The position numbers and the translations under genes are program-made. From Lysinibacillus sphaericus (GTDB lineage Bacteria > Bacillota > Bacilli > Bacillales_A > Planococcaceae): a stretch of DNA of 64,000 nucleotides. Shown piece after piece: positions 55,040 to 63,966 of this stretch. Where the stretch lies: NCBI RefSeq assembly GCF_006864135.1, contig NZ_SADV01000016.1:1-64000 (forward strand), given 5' to 3'. Below the pieces are notes generated by a model. It was not told the DNA's origin and searched no databases. It was given only the letters and a program-made list of their open reading frames with translations. How positions within the stretch are numbered: the stretch's first letter is position 1; each line of letters starts with the position of its first letter.

Positions 55040-55576
55040 ATGACTACATTTACCCTTACCTACCCAAAAGCTTTCGAAAGCTTTTCAAATATCCCTATTG
55101 TGAATGAACAACATGAGACAGTTTGTGTGCTACAAAAGGTTGAACGTTCATCCGTTGGAAAAGTAATCAATGCTGTTATGCTAGTTGCTGCACAACAGTC
55201 ATTACCACATCACTATGAATCACGCACTACTTTAGGGGCACCACTTTTTCAAGTGCAATCTACACTATTAACCAAGGGTGTTAGCCATCAGCTTATTATA
55301 CCAGATGGATCCATTTTACCGATACAACGGAAGACGGTTCAATTACTTGAATCTTCCTACTCTTTTACAATGGATGGACTCGTTTTTCGCTTTGAAAAGG
55401 ATTTTACTTCAACCGCCTATTTATATTGTAATGATGAAAAAATAGCAAGCGCTAGTAATATAGAAACTGAGCTTGTGCGTACTGGTATAGCTTTTAAACT
55501 GTTTAACTCTGACGATACTCTCTTTGTTGCTTTGCTAGCAACTCTGTATCAAGCATTATTTTCTATGAGTAATTAG
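55040..55576 (+). CDS. Hypothetical protein, tubby-C-like fold suspected
   Basis: A 178-residue soluble, beta-rich protein. Alternating strands (IPIVNEQHETVCVLQKVERS, LIIPDGSILPIQRKTVQL, GLVFRFEKDFTSTAYLYCND) and the general order resemble tubby-C-terminal-like proteins of Bacillales. The match is by impression only. ATG follows TTGGAGGC. A terminator follows the gene. Confidence 0.6.
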   Translation: MTTFTLTYPKAFESFSNIPIVNEQHETVCVLQKVERSSVGKVINAVMLVAAQQSLPHHYESRTTLGAPLFQVQSTLLTKGVSHQLIIPDGSILPIQRKTVQLLESSYSFTMDGLVFRFEKDFTSTAYLYCNDEKIASASNIETELVRTGIAFKLFNSDDTLFVALLATLYQALFSMSN

Positions 55577-55617
55577 GTGACTATATACATATACGTTTTA
55601 AATAGATGATGAACAAT

Positions 55618-55647
55618 AAAAACTCCTATATATTAGGAGTTTTTTTG
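55618..55647 (+). terminator. Terminator of the 178-residue protein gene
   Basis: AAAAACTCCTA / TAGGAGTTTTT hairpin with a short loop and TTTT tail. Confidence 0.85.
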
Positions 55648-55828
55648 CTTACTTGTCGCGGATTTCTCATAAAAGCTAGCTCTTTTATGCCTTTTATTAC
55701 TGCTAGAATCAATCAATATCTTCCGGGACACGAAATAAATTCGCTTTGTTTTGACCATTTTACGCCGTTCTTCTATAAAAGGAGTACACTAAAGAGGTAG
55801 AAATACTATACATTTGGAGGCATTTAAC

Positions 55829-56008
55829 ATGGATACAAAAGCAGCAGACATTAAAAATTTAATGACGCTAGATTTACTTGTTCAAATTCTAGAGGAACGC
55901 GGTATTATGACAGAAAGAGAGTTACAAGAACGTCTCACTAATAACGTTAAACTTTCCTCTATGGATGCAAATTTAAAAGAAAAAGTCATTGAAGAAATAA
56001 AACATTAA
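55829..56008 (+). CDS. Small hypothetical protein, 59 residues
   Basis: A short, helical, acidic protein: MDTKAADIKNLMTLDLLVQI, then LEERGIMTERELQERLTNNV. The region resembles a small helix-turn-helix but is unassigned. The ATG at 55829 follows TTGGAGG; the ORF runs 5 codons longer without a site. Terminator follows. Confidence 0.65.
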   Translation: MDTKAADIKNLMTLDLLVQILEERGIMTERELQERLTNNVKLSSMDANLKEKVIEEIKH

Positions 56009-56028
56009 TGGAATGGATGGCATTTCAA

Positions 56029-56079
56029 AAAGGGGCCGCTTCTTAAGTAATAAAATGTTTTTTAGCGGCCCTCTTTTTT
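56029..56079. terminator. Bidirectional terminator
   Basis: AGGGGCCGCT / AGCGGCCCT hairpin followed by CTTTTTT, between the 59-residue gene and the convergent phzF-like gene. Confidence 0.8.
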
Positions 56080-56971
56080 ATATTTGCACATTTAGCTCCT
56101 TCACATATACAGCGGTTCCTGAAATAGAAATAGTCAATTTGCCCTCATCATTTTTTACATGTACATGCACACGCCCATCCTTCCCAAGCTCCTGCCCTTG
56201 TTCAATAATTAGTGTCTTCGGCAATTGTGCTTGTCGATCCATATACCCTGCAAAATATGCTCCCATAACACCAGAGGCTGTACCTGTAGTTATATCTTCA
56301 ATTGTTCCAGAATAAGGTGATGAAAAATGTCGTGCATGCATATCTGCATACTTATCAAATGCCTCTAAGCAAAAAGGATGCACGGATGCTTTTGGCATTT
56401 CTTCAAGGACATCCGGAAAATCTGCAGTTTGCGGAGTCATTTTTTCAAAGTATGATAAATTTTTTATAGGTACTAGCAATGTCCAAATTCCTGTACTTCC
56501 ATAGACTATCGGTAATTCAGGATGTATCGCTTCCTCTGTTAGTCCAATAGATTGTGCAAGCTTAGATTTTGAACCGTTGTTAAATGCTTTAAATTGAGGT
56601 GCTGCATGCTGCATAGTCATATGAATTTTCCCTTTTTGTTCTTTTATCTCAATTGGGAGAATTCCTGCTTTCGTTTCAATAGTCAGTTTTGACTTATCTC
56701 CTAGTAAACCTTTTGTTTTTAGTGCATATATCGTTGCCATTGTTGCATGTCCACATAAATTCATCTCATGCCCTGGCGTGAAATAACGTATACGTAAATC
56801 TGCTTTATCCGATTTTAACGCAAAGGCTGTTTCATTGAAGCCCACTTGCTTAGCAATAGCCTGCATTTCTAATTCACTAAATTGATCTGCCTCTACGACG
56901 ACACCTGCTGGATTTCCCATATTAGGTATCGTGCTAAACGCATCATAATGATGGACGGTAACCCTTTTCAT
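56078..56971 (-). CDS. PhzF family isomerase-like protein
   Basis: A 297-residue cytoplasmic protein of the PhzF/diaminopimelate-epimerase-like fold. The proposed acid residue is Glu47 in [11 protein letters not shown]. Other family blocks: [34 protein letters not shown] and [16 protein letters not shown]. Members act on small cyclic or aromatic acids; the substrate here is unknown and no phenazine genes are near. ATG follows GAAGGG. Confidence 0.88.
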   Translation of the reverse strand: MKRVTVHHYDAFSTIPNMGNPAGVVVEADQFSELEMQAIAKQVGFNETAFALKSDKADLRIRYFTPGHEMNLCGHATMATIYALKTKGLLGDKSKLTIETKAGILPIEIKEQKGKIHMTMQHAAPQFKAFNNGSKSKLAQSIGLTEEAIHPELPIVYGSTGIWTLLVPIKNLSYFEKMTPQTADFPDVLEEMPKASVHPFCLEAFDKYADMHARHFSSPYSGTIEDITTGTASGVMGAYFAGYMDRQAQLPKTLIIEQGQELGKDGRVHVHVKNDEGKLTISISGTAVYVKELNVQI

Positions 56972-57352
56972 TTTCTTTTCCCTTCCTTTATTTAAGTTTT
57001 ACATCAAAGCTTGGCTACTCTAACTGGCGTGTATTACAAAGCCTTTCTGTTCCTAAAATTTTATCCTGCGGAACAAATTTGTCTATCCTTACTCGGCGGT
57101 TATCTCCTATTCCCTTACATTAATAGATACGAATGCACTGCATAAAAGTTCCATTTTTGCTAACATTATTAAACCATTCTTAGAAAATACCATCACAAAG
57201 AGACCTTTTAAAAAATTCTAGTATAAGGTAGCATCAAAACTCTATTAGATTTCATCTTTCTAAGTTTTGAGCCATACTTTACTCAGACATAGGCCCCTAA
57301 ATGCATAAAAAAAGCAATATGCACTTTTTTACTGTACATACTGCCTAAGCCT
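56972..57352. other. Gap between phzF-like and FMN reductase genes
   Basis: About 380 bp, AT-rich, without a supported ORF. It contains the phzF promoter and, near 57304-57330, a weak ATGC / GCAT hairpin with T run that could terminate the FMN reductase gene. Confidence 0.4.
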
Positions 57353-57889
57353 CTATCGAATTGTTTTTAAAGCCGTTGCCCAAGGGATAAGTTGATCTAG
57401 CATTTGATTTACTGAATCTGCTTGCACATCCTTTGGTTTAAATACTGTGCCGTTTTCGAAATCTGTAAATAAAGATAAAGCAGGATGGACGCGGACATCT
57501 GCGACTAATAATTCACCAAGAATTCCACGTAAATGTTCAGCAGCTCTTGCTCCACCAACAGAACCGTAAGAAACAATACCTGCAGCCTTATTATTCCATT
57601 CCACGCGTAAGTAGTCTAATGCATTTTTTAATGCCCCAGTAATAGAATGGTTATACTCTCCAACGATAAAAACAAAGCCATCACATGCAGCAACTTTTTG
57701 TGACCATGTAGCTGCTCCTGAAGCATCCCCACCTGGTTCGCCTAGAAGTGGTAGTTTATAATCCGCAATATCAATAATTTCATATTCCGCATCACCGCGT
57801 TTTCCAGCGACTTCCTTTACCCATTCGCCCACTTGTGGACTTAAACGACCTTCACGCGTACTCCCTAAAATTACCCCTATTTTCAACAT
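57353..57889 (-). CDS. NADPH-dependent FMN reductase family protein
   Basis: A 178-residue flavodoxin-fold protein. FMN phosphate loop GSTREGRLSPQVGEW (residues 9-23) and the second loop GEYNHSITGALKNALDYL (about 77-94) then YGSVGGARAAEHLR are intact. It probably reduces FMN, quinones or azo dyes with NAD(P)H. ATG follows AAGGAGGAACA. Single gene. Confidence 0.88.
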   Translation of the reverse strand: MLKIGVILGSTREGRLSPQVGEWVKEVAGKRGDAEYEIIDIADYKLPLLGEPGGDASGAATWSQKVAACDGFVFIVGEYNHSITGALKNALDYLRVEWNNKAAGIVSYGSVGGARAAEHLRGILGELLVADVRVHPALSLFTDFENGTVFKPKDVQADSVNQMLDQLIPWATALKTIR

Positions 57890-58075
57890 GTTGTTCCTCC
57901 TTCATTCATCCCTCTAATGTGACCGAATCATTCATTTCATACTAAAAACAGTTCTCTTAGCCATGTTGTACAAAGTTAATGAACCATGTTTTTTACTTCG
58001 AATTAAACTATCTTTAATCCAAGATAAAAATATCATATATTTATAAAAATTTCCAGTTATTTAATTCGGATTAAT

Positions 58076-58324
58076 TTATTTTATTTTAATCGGTCTTTCT
58101 AATGCTGCAAGTTCATCCTCAATCGATGCATATTGTCTCTCTACAACATATTTTGCATCCGAGATAGCCGCATTATAAATATGTGGAGCAATATTTTCCT
58201 TTATAAAGTCTAATATTCTTTCTGCTTCAAATTCTGTAATGTCCTCATCTCGATTATTATAGAAAAAACGTTGAATATCAGCGATTATTGTTTCCTGTTG
58301 TTCTTTTGTTAAACGAATAAACAA
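58076..58324 (-). CDS. DUF2164 family protein
   Basis: An 82-residue cytoplasmic, helical protein. The pattern LTKEQQETIIADIQRFF, then FEAERILDFIKENIAPHIYN and AISDAKYVVERQYASIEDEL is typical of DUF2164. Start TTG follows GAGAGGAGA. Function unknown. Confidence 0.8.
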   Translation of the reverse strand: MFIRLTKEQQETIIADIQRFFYNNRDEDITEFEAERILDFIKENIAPHIYNAAISDAKYVVERQYASIEDELAALERPIKIK

Positions 58325-58908
58325 TTCAATGCTCTCCTCTCATTCCAATATACTCACCTATCATAACACTCTGAAATTAATCTATGCATACACAAAAAGA
58401 ATGAATTATATTAACTATAGCCTTTGTATAGTGTTGAAAAATAAATTAGTCAAGAAAACTTCGGTGAACGTGTAAATAAGGAGGACTTACTTTCCCGGCT
58501 ACTTCAAACAAGCGTAGAACTTTTATAAATTTCACCCATTTTTTATACTATAAAAGTGACCAACATCCTGTTGCTGCCGCTATGTTACACTACGCTTTCG
58601 CACAAAAATCATCTGTTGCTGCCGCTACGTTACACTACGCTTTCGCACAAAAATCATCTGTTGCCCCAAGCGGCTCACCGGACGCCCCAGGAAGCTCTGC
58701 TCTGCGCAAAAGCGAAGCGTTAACGGCAAATGTTTTCTGTAGCGAAAGCAAAGCGACAGCTACAAATGTTTTATCTGTGCGAAAGCAAAGCGACAGCAAC
58801 AAAGCGCCCAGCTGGAACGGAAATCAGCCGCTATTTTTGCCGAAAATCATACTTTATTTAATAGGACACCTTAATTTCTTTGATACAATAGTTTTTCAAC
58901 AACACAAA
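58325..58908. other. Gap with an inverted repeat copy
   Basis: About 585 bp without a supported gene. The centre (58555-58840) is a repeat copy; an ORF across it (58582-58935) reflects the repeat only. The flanks are AT-rich. Confidence 0.5.
58555..58840. repeat. Intergenic repeat copy, inverted relative to 28.9 kb
   Basis: Two near-identical units (GTTGCTGCCGC...ACTACGCTTTCGCACAAAA) start it, then GTTGCCCCAAGCGGCTCACC and GGACGCCCCAGGAAGC, and it ends CAACAAAGCGCCCAGCTGGA, ACGGAAATCAGCC. Read on the minus strand this reproduces the left end of the 28.9-29.3 kb copy. The order of modules is therefore reversed. Confidence 0.75.
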
Positions 58909-58944
58909 AAGACTGAATTATATTTAGTACGATAATTCAGCCTT
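58909..58944 (-). terminator. Terminator of the 74-residue protein gene
   Basis: AAGACTGAATTAT / ATAATTCAGCCTT hairpin (one mismatch), then TTTTTG on the minus strand. Confidence 0.75.
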
Positions 58945-58951
58945 GTTATTA

Positions 58952-59176
58952 TTACTGTTTACATTTAAATGAATAGTTTGTTGATAGAAAATTCTTTTCC
59001 TTTGAGACGATGGCTTCTCCACCGTCTTTTTCGCATTGCTCTGTCATAGTATCAATTTTTCTGGCATTCATCGTATTCGTCATCAATGTCAAACCTATCC
59101 CAAACACAGCAATCAGCAAACCAACCATCATCCATAACTTGCCGGCCTTATTGCCGGCAGGTCTTTCATTCGCCAT
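58952..59176 (-). CDS. Hypothetical single-span membrane protein, 74 residues
   Basis: A basic N-terminus (MANERPAGNKAGK), one membrane span (about 14-34) and a cysteine-containing outer tail (MTEQCEKDGGEA, CKQ). The two cysteines could form a disulphide outside the cell. ATG follows AGAGAGGGG. It starts 15 bp after yqfO and probably is transcribed with it. Unrecognised. Confidence 0.65.
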   Translation of the reverse strand: MANERPAGNKAGKLWMMVGLLIAVFGIGLTLMTNTMNARKIDTMTEQCEKDGGEAIVSKEKNFLSTNYSFKCKQ

Positions 59177-59191
59177 AGATATTCCCCTCTC

Positions 59192-60313
59192 TTACACGAA
59201 TAAAAACGGTTCTGTATGAATAGTAGATTGTACAAATTCAACAGAGTATTTTTTATCCTCACACATTCTTGCCATCTTGTTAGCTACTCCTGCAATCATC
59301 ACTTTCTCCACATGATGTCCTGGATCTACGATTTGTAGACCAATTGCTTGAGCGTCCTGTGCAGTATGGAAATACATATCTCCTGTTAAAAATACATCTG
59401 CGCCAGCACGTTTCGCAGAATAGATATATTTATTGCCGTCGCCACCGACAAGCGCAATTTTTTTCACCTTCGACTGTAAATCACCAACAACGCGGACAGC
59501 GGGTACGTCTAGCTGCTGTTTGACGAATTGCGTAAATTCATGAAGAGTCATTTCTTGTGGTAAGTAACCAACTCGTCCTAAGCCCATTACATTCGTTTGC
59601 TGGTCTAAGCGAATGATATCATAAGCTGGTTCTTCATATGGATGTGCGTTTAACATTGCCTTTAATAGACGATTTTTTATAGATTCCGGAAATACAACTT
59701 CTACCTTCACTTCTTCTTCAACATGTAATTCACCAATAGAACCCACATGTGGATTTGCACCTTCTAGTGCACGGAAACGCCCTTCTCCTAATGTAGTATA
59801 GCTACACGCTTCATAATCTCCAATACGACCTGCTCCTGCTTTTGCTAATGCCTCACGTAAATCATTGGCATTTGTAGTCGGTATAAAAACTGCTAGCTTC
59901 AACATATTCTCCGCATATGTTTCTTCTAAAATAGAACGGTTTTCAAGCTGTAGAGCATCCGCTAGTAAATCGTTAACACCGCCTTCAGCTACATCTAAAT
60001 TCGTATGTGCAGCATAAACGGCAATATCATTTTTTAGTAGCTTTTCATATAAACGCCCAGCTGGATTGTCCGTACGAATATTCGAAAGTCGTCTAAAAAT
60101 CGGAGGATGATGCGCTATTATTAGCTCACATCCTTGTGCAATAGCTTCCTCAGCAACTGCTTCATTAACATCTAATGTGACCAATACTTTACTAACAGGT
60201 TTATTTAATGTACCGATCGCAAGACCAATTGGGTCATTTTCCATACATGCTAGTTTTTTAGGCGACCATGATTCGAACAATTGTATAATTTCCTGACCGT
60301 TAACTGTTTTCAT
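59192..60313 (-). CDS. yqfO: Nif3-like dinuclear metal-centre protein
   Basis: A 373-residue NIF3/YqfO-family protein forming a hexameric ring with a dinuclear metal site. Likely ligands: HHPP (IIAHHPPIFR), HTNLD (AAHTNLDVAEGG), and the C-terminal DPGHHVEK segment. The middle domain (about 130-225, CutA-like insertion) is typical of Bacillus YqfO. Starts 1 bp after the trmK stop, so co-transcribed with it, as in B. subtilis. Biochemical function is uncertain. Confidence 0.93.
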   Translation of the reverse strand: MKTVNGQEIIQLFESWSPKKLACMENDPIGLAIGTLNKPVSKVLVTLDVNEAVAEEAIAQGCELIIAHHPPIFRRLSNIRTDNPAGRLYEKLLKNDIAVYAAHTNLDVAEGGVNDLLADALQLENRSILEETYAENMLKLAVFIPTTNANDLREALAKAGAGRIGDYEACSYTTLGEGRFRALEGANPHVGSIGELHVEEEVKVEVVFPESIKNRLLKAMLNAHPYEEPAYDIIRLDQQTNVMGLGRVGYLPQEMTLHEFTQFVKQQLDVPAVRVVGDLQSKVKKIALVGGDGNKYIYSAKRAGADVFLTGDMYFHTAQDAQAIGLQIVDPGHHVEKVMIAGVANKMARMCEDKKYSVEFVQSTIHTEPFLFV

Positions 60314-60314
60314 C

Positions 60315-61007
60315 TCATAGAACCCCTTCCACTAAATTGAGTAGAGCTACTAACTCTGCACGTTTTTCTTCAATTTCAGGTGTTTGATCTGCCCCTTCAA
60401 TGGACTTTAATACACGCTGCCAATTTTCTTTTTCACGTGACCATTTTTTTATAAATGATGGTGATTTTCGTTGCATTAATTTCGGACCAAATAAAATTTC
60501 CGGTTCCGATAACGTCATTGTGCTTCTTTGCAAAACAAGAATTTCATAAATTTTTTCGTCTTCCTCTAAAATTTCTTCGTCCTGGATTGACCAATTATTT
60601 GCTAATGCCCATTCGCGAATCACTTTAGCATGAATATTTGGTTGCAAAATAAGCCTTGTTACCCCTTGCAATTTTTCAGGATGCTTCTCCAAAATGGAAA
60701 CAATAAGAGGTCCACCCATTCCAGCAATCGTAACTGTATCTACATGGTCAGCTTCTTCAACAGCCGCTAAGCCATTCGCGAGCCGTACTGTAATTTTTTC
60801 TGTTAAGCCTTCTTTTTGCACTTGTCCAACTGCTGATTCAAATGGTCCTTTCACAACTTCCCCTGCTATTGCGTAAGAAGCAATACCTTTATGAATTAAG
60901 TAGCATGGCAAATATGCATGGTCGCTACCAATATCGGCTACAACTGCACCAGAGGGTACATATTTTGCTACTGTTTCTAATCGCTTTGATAATTTTTGTG
61001 CGTTCAT
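60315..61007 (-). CDS. trmK: tRNA (adenine(22)-N(1))-methyltransferase
   Basis: A SAM-dependent methyltransferase of 230 residues that modifies A22 of tRNA. The SAM motif is VVADIGSDHAYLP (about 22-34). Other blocks: VRLANGLAAVEEADHVDTV, AGMGGPLI and LQPNIHAKVIREWA. The C-terminal region is helical, as in TrmK. First gene of trmK-yqfO. A terminator hairpin stands upstream at 61.07 kb. Confidence 0.94.
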   Translation of the reverse strand: MNAQKLSKRLETVAKYVPSGAVVADIGSDHAYLPCYLIHKGIASYAIAGEVVKGPFESAVGQVQKEGLTEKITVRLANGLAAVEEADHVDTVTIAGMGGPLIVSILEKHPEKLQGVTRLILQPNIHAKVIREWALANNWSIQDEEILEEDEKIYEILVLQRSTMTLSEPEILFGPKLMQRKSPSFIKKWSREKENWQRVLKSIEGADQTPEIEEKRAELVALLNLVEGVL

Positions 61008-61071
61008 TTATTTTTACCGCCTGTCTTAAATAGTGTTCTTTCTTAGTATGTATGATGTCGTGAAAAAAAAC

Positions 61072-61110
61072 AAATGGAGTTGACTCAAATTTTGAGCAAC
61101 TCCATTTTTC
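61072..61110. terminator. Hairpin between cccA and trmK
   Basis: AAATGGAGTTG / CAACTCCATTT with inner CTCA/TGAG, and T tracts on both strands. It may stop read-through from cccA. Confidence 0.8.
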
Positions 61111-61137
61111 ATTAACTGAAATGGAAATAAATAAATT

Positions 61138-61186
61138 GTAGCTGTACCGATTACGATTAAACGCTTTCAGTACAGCTACTTTTTTA
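61138..61186. terminator. Terminator of cccA
   Basis: GTAGCTGTAC / GTACAGCTAC, 10-bp perfect arms with a 22-nt loop, directly after cccA, T-rich on both sides. Confidence 0.75.
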
Positions 61187-61188
61187 GA

Positions 61189-61536
61189 CTATTTTAGAGT
61201 TGAAATGTACTTAGCGATTGCTTTCGCTTCCGCTTCGTTTTTCATACCAGGCGTCATTGGAGTTCCTGGGATTCCGTTTGTTAAAACATCTACGATACGA
61301 GCTTCATCTTTGCCGTGTAGATTTGGACCCATACCACCAGTTAAGTCAGTACCATGACAACTAACACAAGATTGTACTAATGCAGAGTCATCAGTAGCTT
61401 CTGTTTTTTCGCCACCACCCTCTTTTTCAGCAGTGATTTCCTTTTTGTTCTCTGCGCCCATTAAAGACATAAAGAAAATAAGACCAATACCAAATGCTAA
61501 AATTAAGATGTAAGGAACGACTGGATTGTTTTTCAT
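61189..61536 (-). CDS. cccA: Membrane-anchored cytochrome c (c-550 type)
   Basis: A 115-residue cytochrome: an N-terminal membrane anchor (residues 7-26), a charged Glu/Lys/Gly linker and a c-type heme domain. Heme binding is Cys57-Val-Ser-Cys60-His61; the axial methionine is probably Met94 or Met98 in GTPMTPGMKN. It carries electrons near the outer face of the membrane. ATG follows GAGGGGAAAC. Position between sigA and trmK matches B. subtilis. Confidence 0.93.
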   Translation of the reverse strand: MKNNPVVPYILILAFGIGLIFFMSLMGAENKKEITAEKEGGGEKTEATDDSALVQSCVSCHGTDLTGGMGPNLHGKDEARIVDVLTNGIPGTPMTPGMKNEAEAKAIAKYISTLK

Positions 61537-61895
61537 ATGTTTCCCCTCCTCATTGTAAATCTACTTCTATGATAATATAGAATCAGTCAACATCTAATAT
61601 TGTACTTCATTAACCATAAAACGAAAAGCCTATTCGCTAAGTTTTCCTTTGTTTGTAACAATTTCGACATTTCTGTAACTATTGGATAAAATATGTCTTG
61701 AAATCCCCAATATTTGGACTATCCATTATCTTTTGAACGACTTCCTTACACGCTGTTATCTTTCCTCTCTTTGCACAGTCATATACCAAGAAAACCAAAG
61801 TTCTTTATGTAATAATCCATTAGCTAAATAAGCTATACGATTATAGTCTTCACCAACAGAGTGTAGGCTCAATTACAGTCACAATTTTAAAACAA
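61537..61895. other. Gap upstream of cccA
   Basis: About 360 bp, AT-rich, holding the cccA promoter. No gene with a ribosome binding site seen. Confidence 0.4.
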
Positions 61896-61935
61896 AAAAG
61901 AATCCGTTAGCTATTGGAAAGCAAACAGATTCTTG
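61896..61935 (-). terminator. Terminator of the 187-residue membrane protein gene
   Basis: AAGAATCCGTTAGC / GCAAACAGATTCTT hairpin with mismatches, then TTTTTTG on the minus strand. Confidence 0.7.
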
Positions 61936-61970
61936 TCTTTGTCAGCGAAACTATTTTACAAAATGAGTTC

Positions 61971-62534
61971 CTATAATAAGTTTATGATATAATAGCTAAT
62001 CAATGCCAGTAAACCTAGGACACCTGAGACCGTAAAATAAAGTAGCTTCATTTTTAAACCTGACCAAAGCCAAACCCCGCAGTTTGCTGCAATCAAGCAA
62101 AATAATGCAATATTATTGCCATTAAAATATGTAGTGTAAATTCGAATAGACATACTAAATAATAAAACAGCACCTAATAAATGGAAAATAGGGGCTAAAA
62201 GATCCTTTTTTCTTGCCATTCGAAATGCCGTCAAAAATAATATCACCGCAGCTATGCCAACTACAACCGTTAAAATTATCATTAAAGAAGATATTGTAAA
62301 ATAAATAGACAGCAACGTAATCATTGCAATACATATACCTGCAATTATAAGTAGCAGCCTTCTCTTTTCTGAAGGTAATATAGCCTGTTTATGATGTATT
62401 GGTTCTAACTCCTCTATATCTGACCCCTCTGCATATAGAGCCGCTAAAAAATCACAGTAATGCTCTGGTAATAGTTTATTTTGCTTCCAAAACAAAATCT
62501 CATTCAAAATTATTTTTTTTCGAGGATTTGTCAT
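61971..62534 (-). CDS. Hypothetical membrane protein, 187 residues
   Basis: A short cytoplasmic N-terminal part (about 1-55, with LPEHYCDFLAALYAEG) followed by about six membrane segments. The opening motif resembles proteins with a small soluble N-terminus fused to a DUF2157-like membrane domain, but the match is not certain. The ATG at 62534 has TTTGGAG upstream; an ATG six codons earlier does not. Lies between sigA and cccA, a position with a different small gene in B. subtilis. Confidence 0.7.
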   Translation of the reverse strand: MTNPRKKIILNEILFWKQNKLLPEHYCDFLAALYAEGSDIEELEPIHHKQAILPSEKRRLLLIIAGICIAMITLLSIYFTISSLMIILTVVVGIAAVILFLTAFRMARKKDLLAPIFHLLGAVLLFSMSIRIYTTYFNGNNIALFCLIAANCGVWLWSGLKMKLLYFTVSGVLGLLALISYYIINLL

Positions 62535-62790
62535 AGTGTATACTCCAAACATTGCTTAATAATGGTTGTTATTACAATTTTATCTTAAAATTGTTAATAA
62601 CACATCTGTATAAAGTAGCAAAAATAATCAAGATTCACTCATTCTAATTACTCGCTATAACATTTATCGAAAAAATATTTACTATGTTTAGTATGTTCTA
62701 GGGAAAATGATGAAAATTTTGCGCGGGTATTTACTTCACGTTCACAGGTATTCTCCTATTTCATGCGAATATAATAATAGGCTTAAAAAA
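62535..62790. other. Gap between sigA and the membrane protein gene
   Basis: About 255 bp, AT-rich; promoter of the minus-strand gene expected. No gene seen. Confidence 0.4.
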
Positions 62791-62826
62791 GGGCTATCCA
62801 ATTAGTCATTACTAATTAGATAGCCC
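62791..62826 (-). terminator. Terminator of sigA
   Basis: GGGCTATCCAATTAGT / ACTAATTAGATAGCCC hairpin (one mismatch), then TTTTTTAAG on the minus strand. Confidence 0.85.
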
Positions 62827-62838
62827 AACTTTTTATCT

Positions 62839-63966
62839 TTATTCTAAGAAGTCTTTTAAACGTTTGCTGCGAGAAGGGTGACGTAGCTTTCTAAGAGCCT
62901 TAGCTTCAATTTGGCGAATACGTTCACGTGTTACACCAAATACCTTCCCTACCTCTTCTAATGTACGTGTGCGACCATCATCTAAACCGAAACGTAAGCG
63001 AAGGACATTTTCTTCACGGTCAGTTAATGTATCTAGCACATCCTCTAATTGCTCTTTTAACAATTCATAAGCTGCATGGTCAGATGGAGATTGAGCTTCT
63101 GAATCCTCAATAAAGTCTCCTAAATGTGAATCATCTTCTTCTCCAATTGGTGTTTCAAGAGATACTGGTTCTTGTGCAATTTTTAAAATTTCACGTACTT
63201 TTTCAGGTGTTAAATCCATCTCCTCACCAATTTCTTCTGGAGATGGCTCGCGACCTAAGTCTTGTAGTAATTGGCGTTGTACACGAATTAATTTATTAAT
63301 TGTTTCTACCATATGCACTGGAATACGAATTGTACGTGCTTGGTCCGCAATTGCACGTGTAATCGCTTGGCGAATCCACCATGTTGCATACGTGGAAAAT
63401 TTAAAACCTTTACGGTAGTCAAATTTCTCAACTGCCTTGATAAGACCCATATTCCCCTCTTGAATTAAATCAAGGAATAGCATTCCACGGCCAACATAGC
63501 GCTTTGCAATCGATACAACAAGACGTAAGTTCGCTTCAGCTAGGCGTTTACGTGCTTCTTCGTCACCTTGCTCAATACGCTCAGCTAAGGCAATTTCTTG
63601 CTCGGCAGAAAGTAAATCAACTCGACCAATTTCTTTTAAATACATACGTACAGGGTCATTTATTTTAACACCTGGTGGTACACTCAAATCATTTAAATCA
63701 AAAGTCTCTTCGTTTGCTTCTTCTTTCATTAAGCTTTCTTCTTCAAACTCTTCTTTTCCAATGATTTGAATGTCTTTAGCCTTTTCAAGATCCTCAGCAA
63801 AGTGGAAAATCTCTTCGTTCTCCAATTCATAAGGCGCTAGTTTCTCTGAAATTTCTTTCATAGAAATTTCACCTTCTGTTTTTGCTTTTTCTTGTAGTAT
63901 TTTTTTTGCTTCATCTAATGTAATTTCTACTTCTACCTCTTTTGAACGTTCTGACTTGTCCGCCAT
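62839..63966 (-). CDS. sigA: Primary RNA polymerase sigma factor SigA
   Basis: The housekeeping sigma-70 factor, 375 residues. Region 1.2 is [17 protein letters not shown] ([15 protein letters not shown]), region 2 has [20 protein letters not shown] then [16 protein letters not shown], region 3 [10 protein letters not shown] and region 4 [20 protein letters not shown]. The acidic N-terminal region 1.1 is short, as in Bacillus. ATG follows AAGGAGGAAGG. In B. subtilis dnaG lies upstream, which here would be beyond the right edge. Confidence 0.98.
   Translation of the reverse strand: MADKSERSKEVEVEITLDEAKKILQEKAKTEGEISMKEISEKLAPYELENEEIFHFAEDLEKAKDIQIIGKEEFEEESLMKEEANEETFDLNDLSVPPGVKINDPVRMYLKEIGRVDLLSAEQEIALAERIEQGDEEARKRLAEANLRLVVSIAKRYVGRGMLFLDLIQEGNMGLIKAVEKFDYRKGFKFSTYATWWIRQAITRAIADQARTIRIPVHMVETINKLIRVQRQLLQDLGREPSPEEIGEEMDLTPEKVREILKIAQEPVSLETPIGEEDDSHLGDFIEDSEAQSPSDHAAYELLKEQLEDVLDTLTDREENVLRLRFGLDDGRTRTLEEVGKVFGVTRERIRQIEAKALRKLRHPSRSKRLKDFLE

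Noticed and set aside
58582..58935. A 117-codon ORF across the 58.6 kb repeat
   Set aside because: Repeat-derived, no ribosome binding site, composition unlike a protein gene.
61150..61170. A cre-like sequence (TGAAAGCGTTTAAT on the minus strand)
   Set aside because: It lies in the loop of the cccA terminator, misses the final CA, and has no promoter nearby to regulate.
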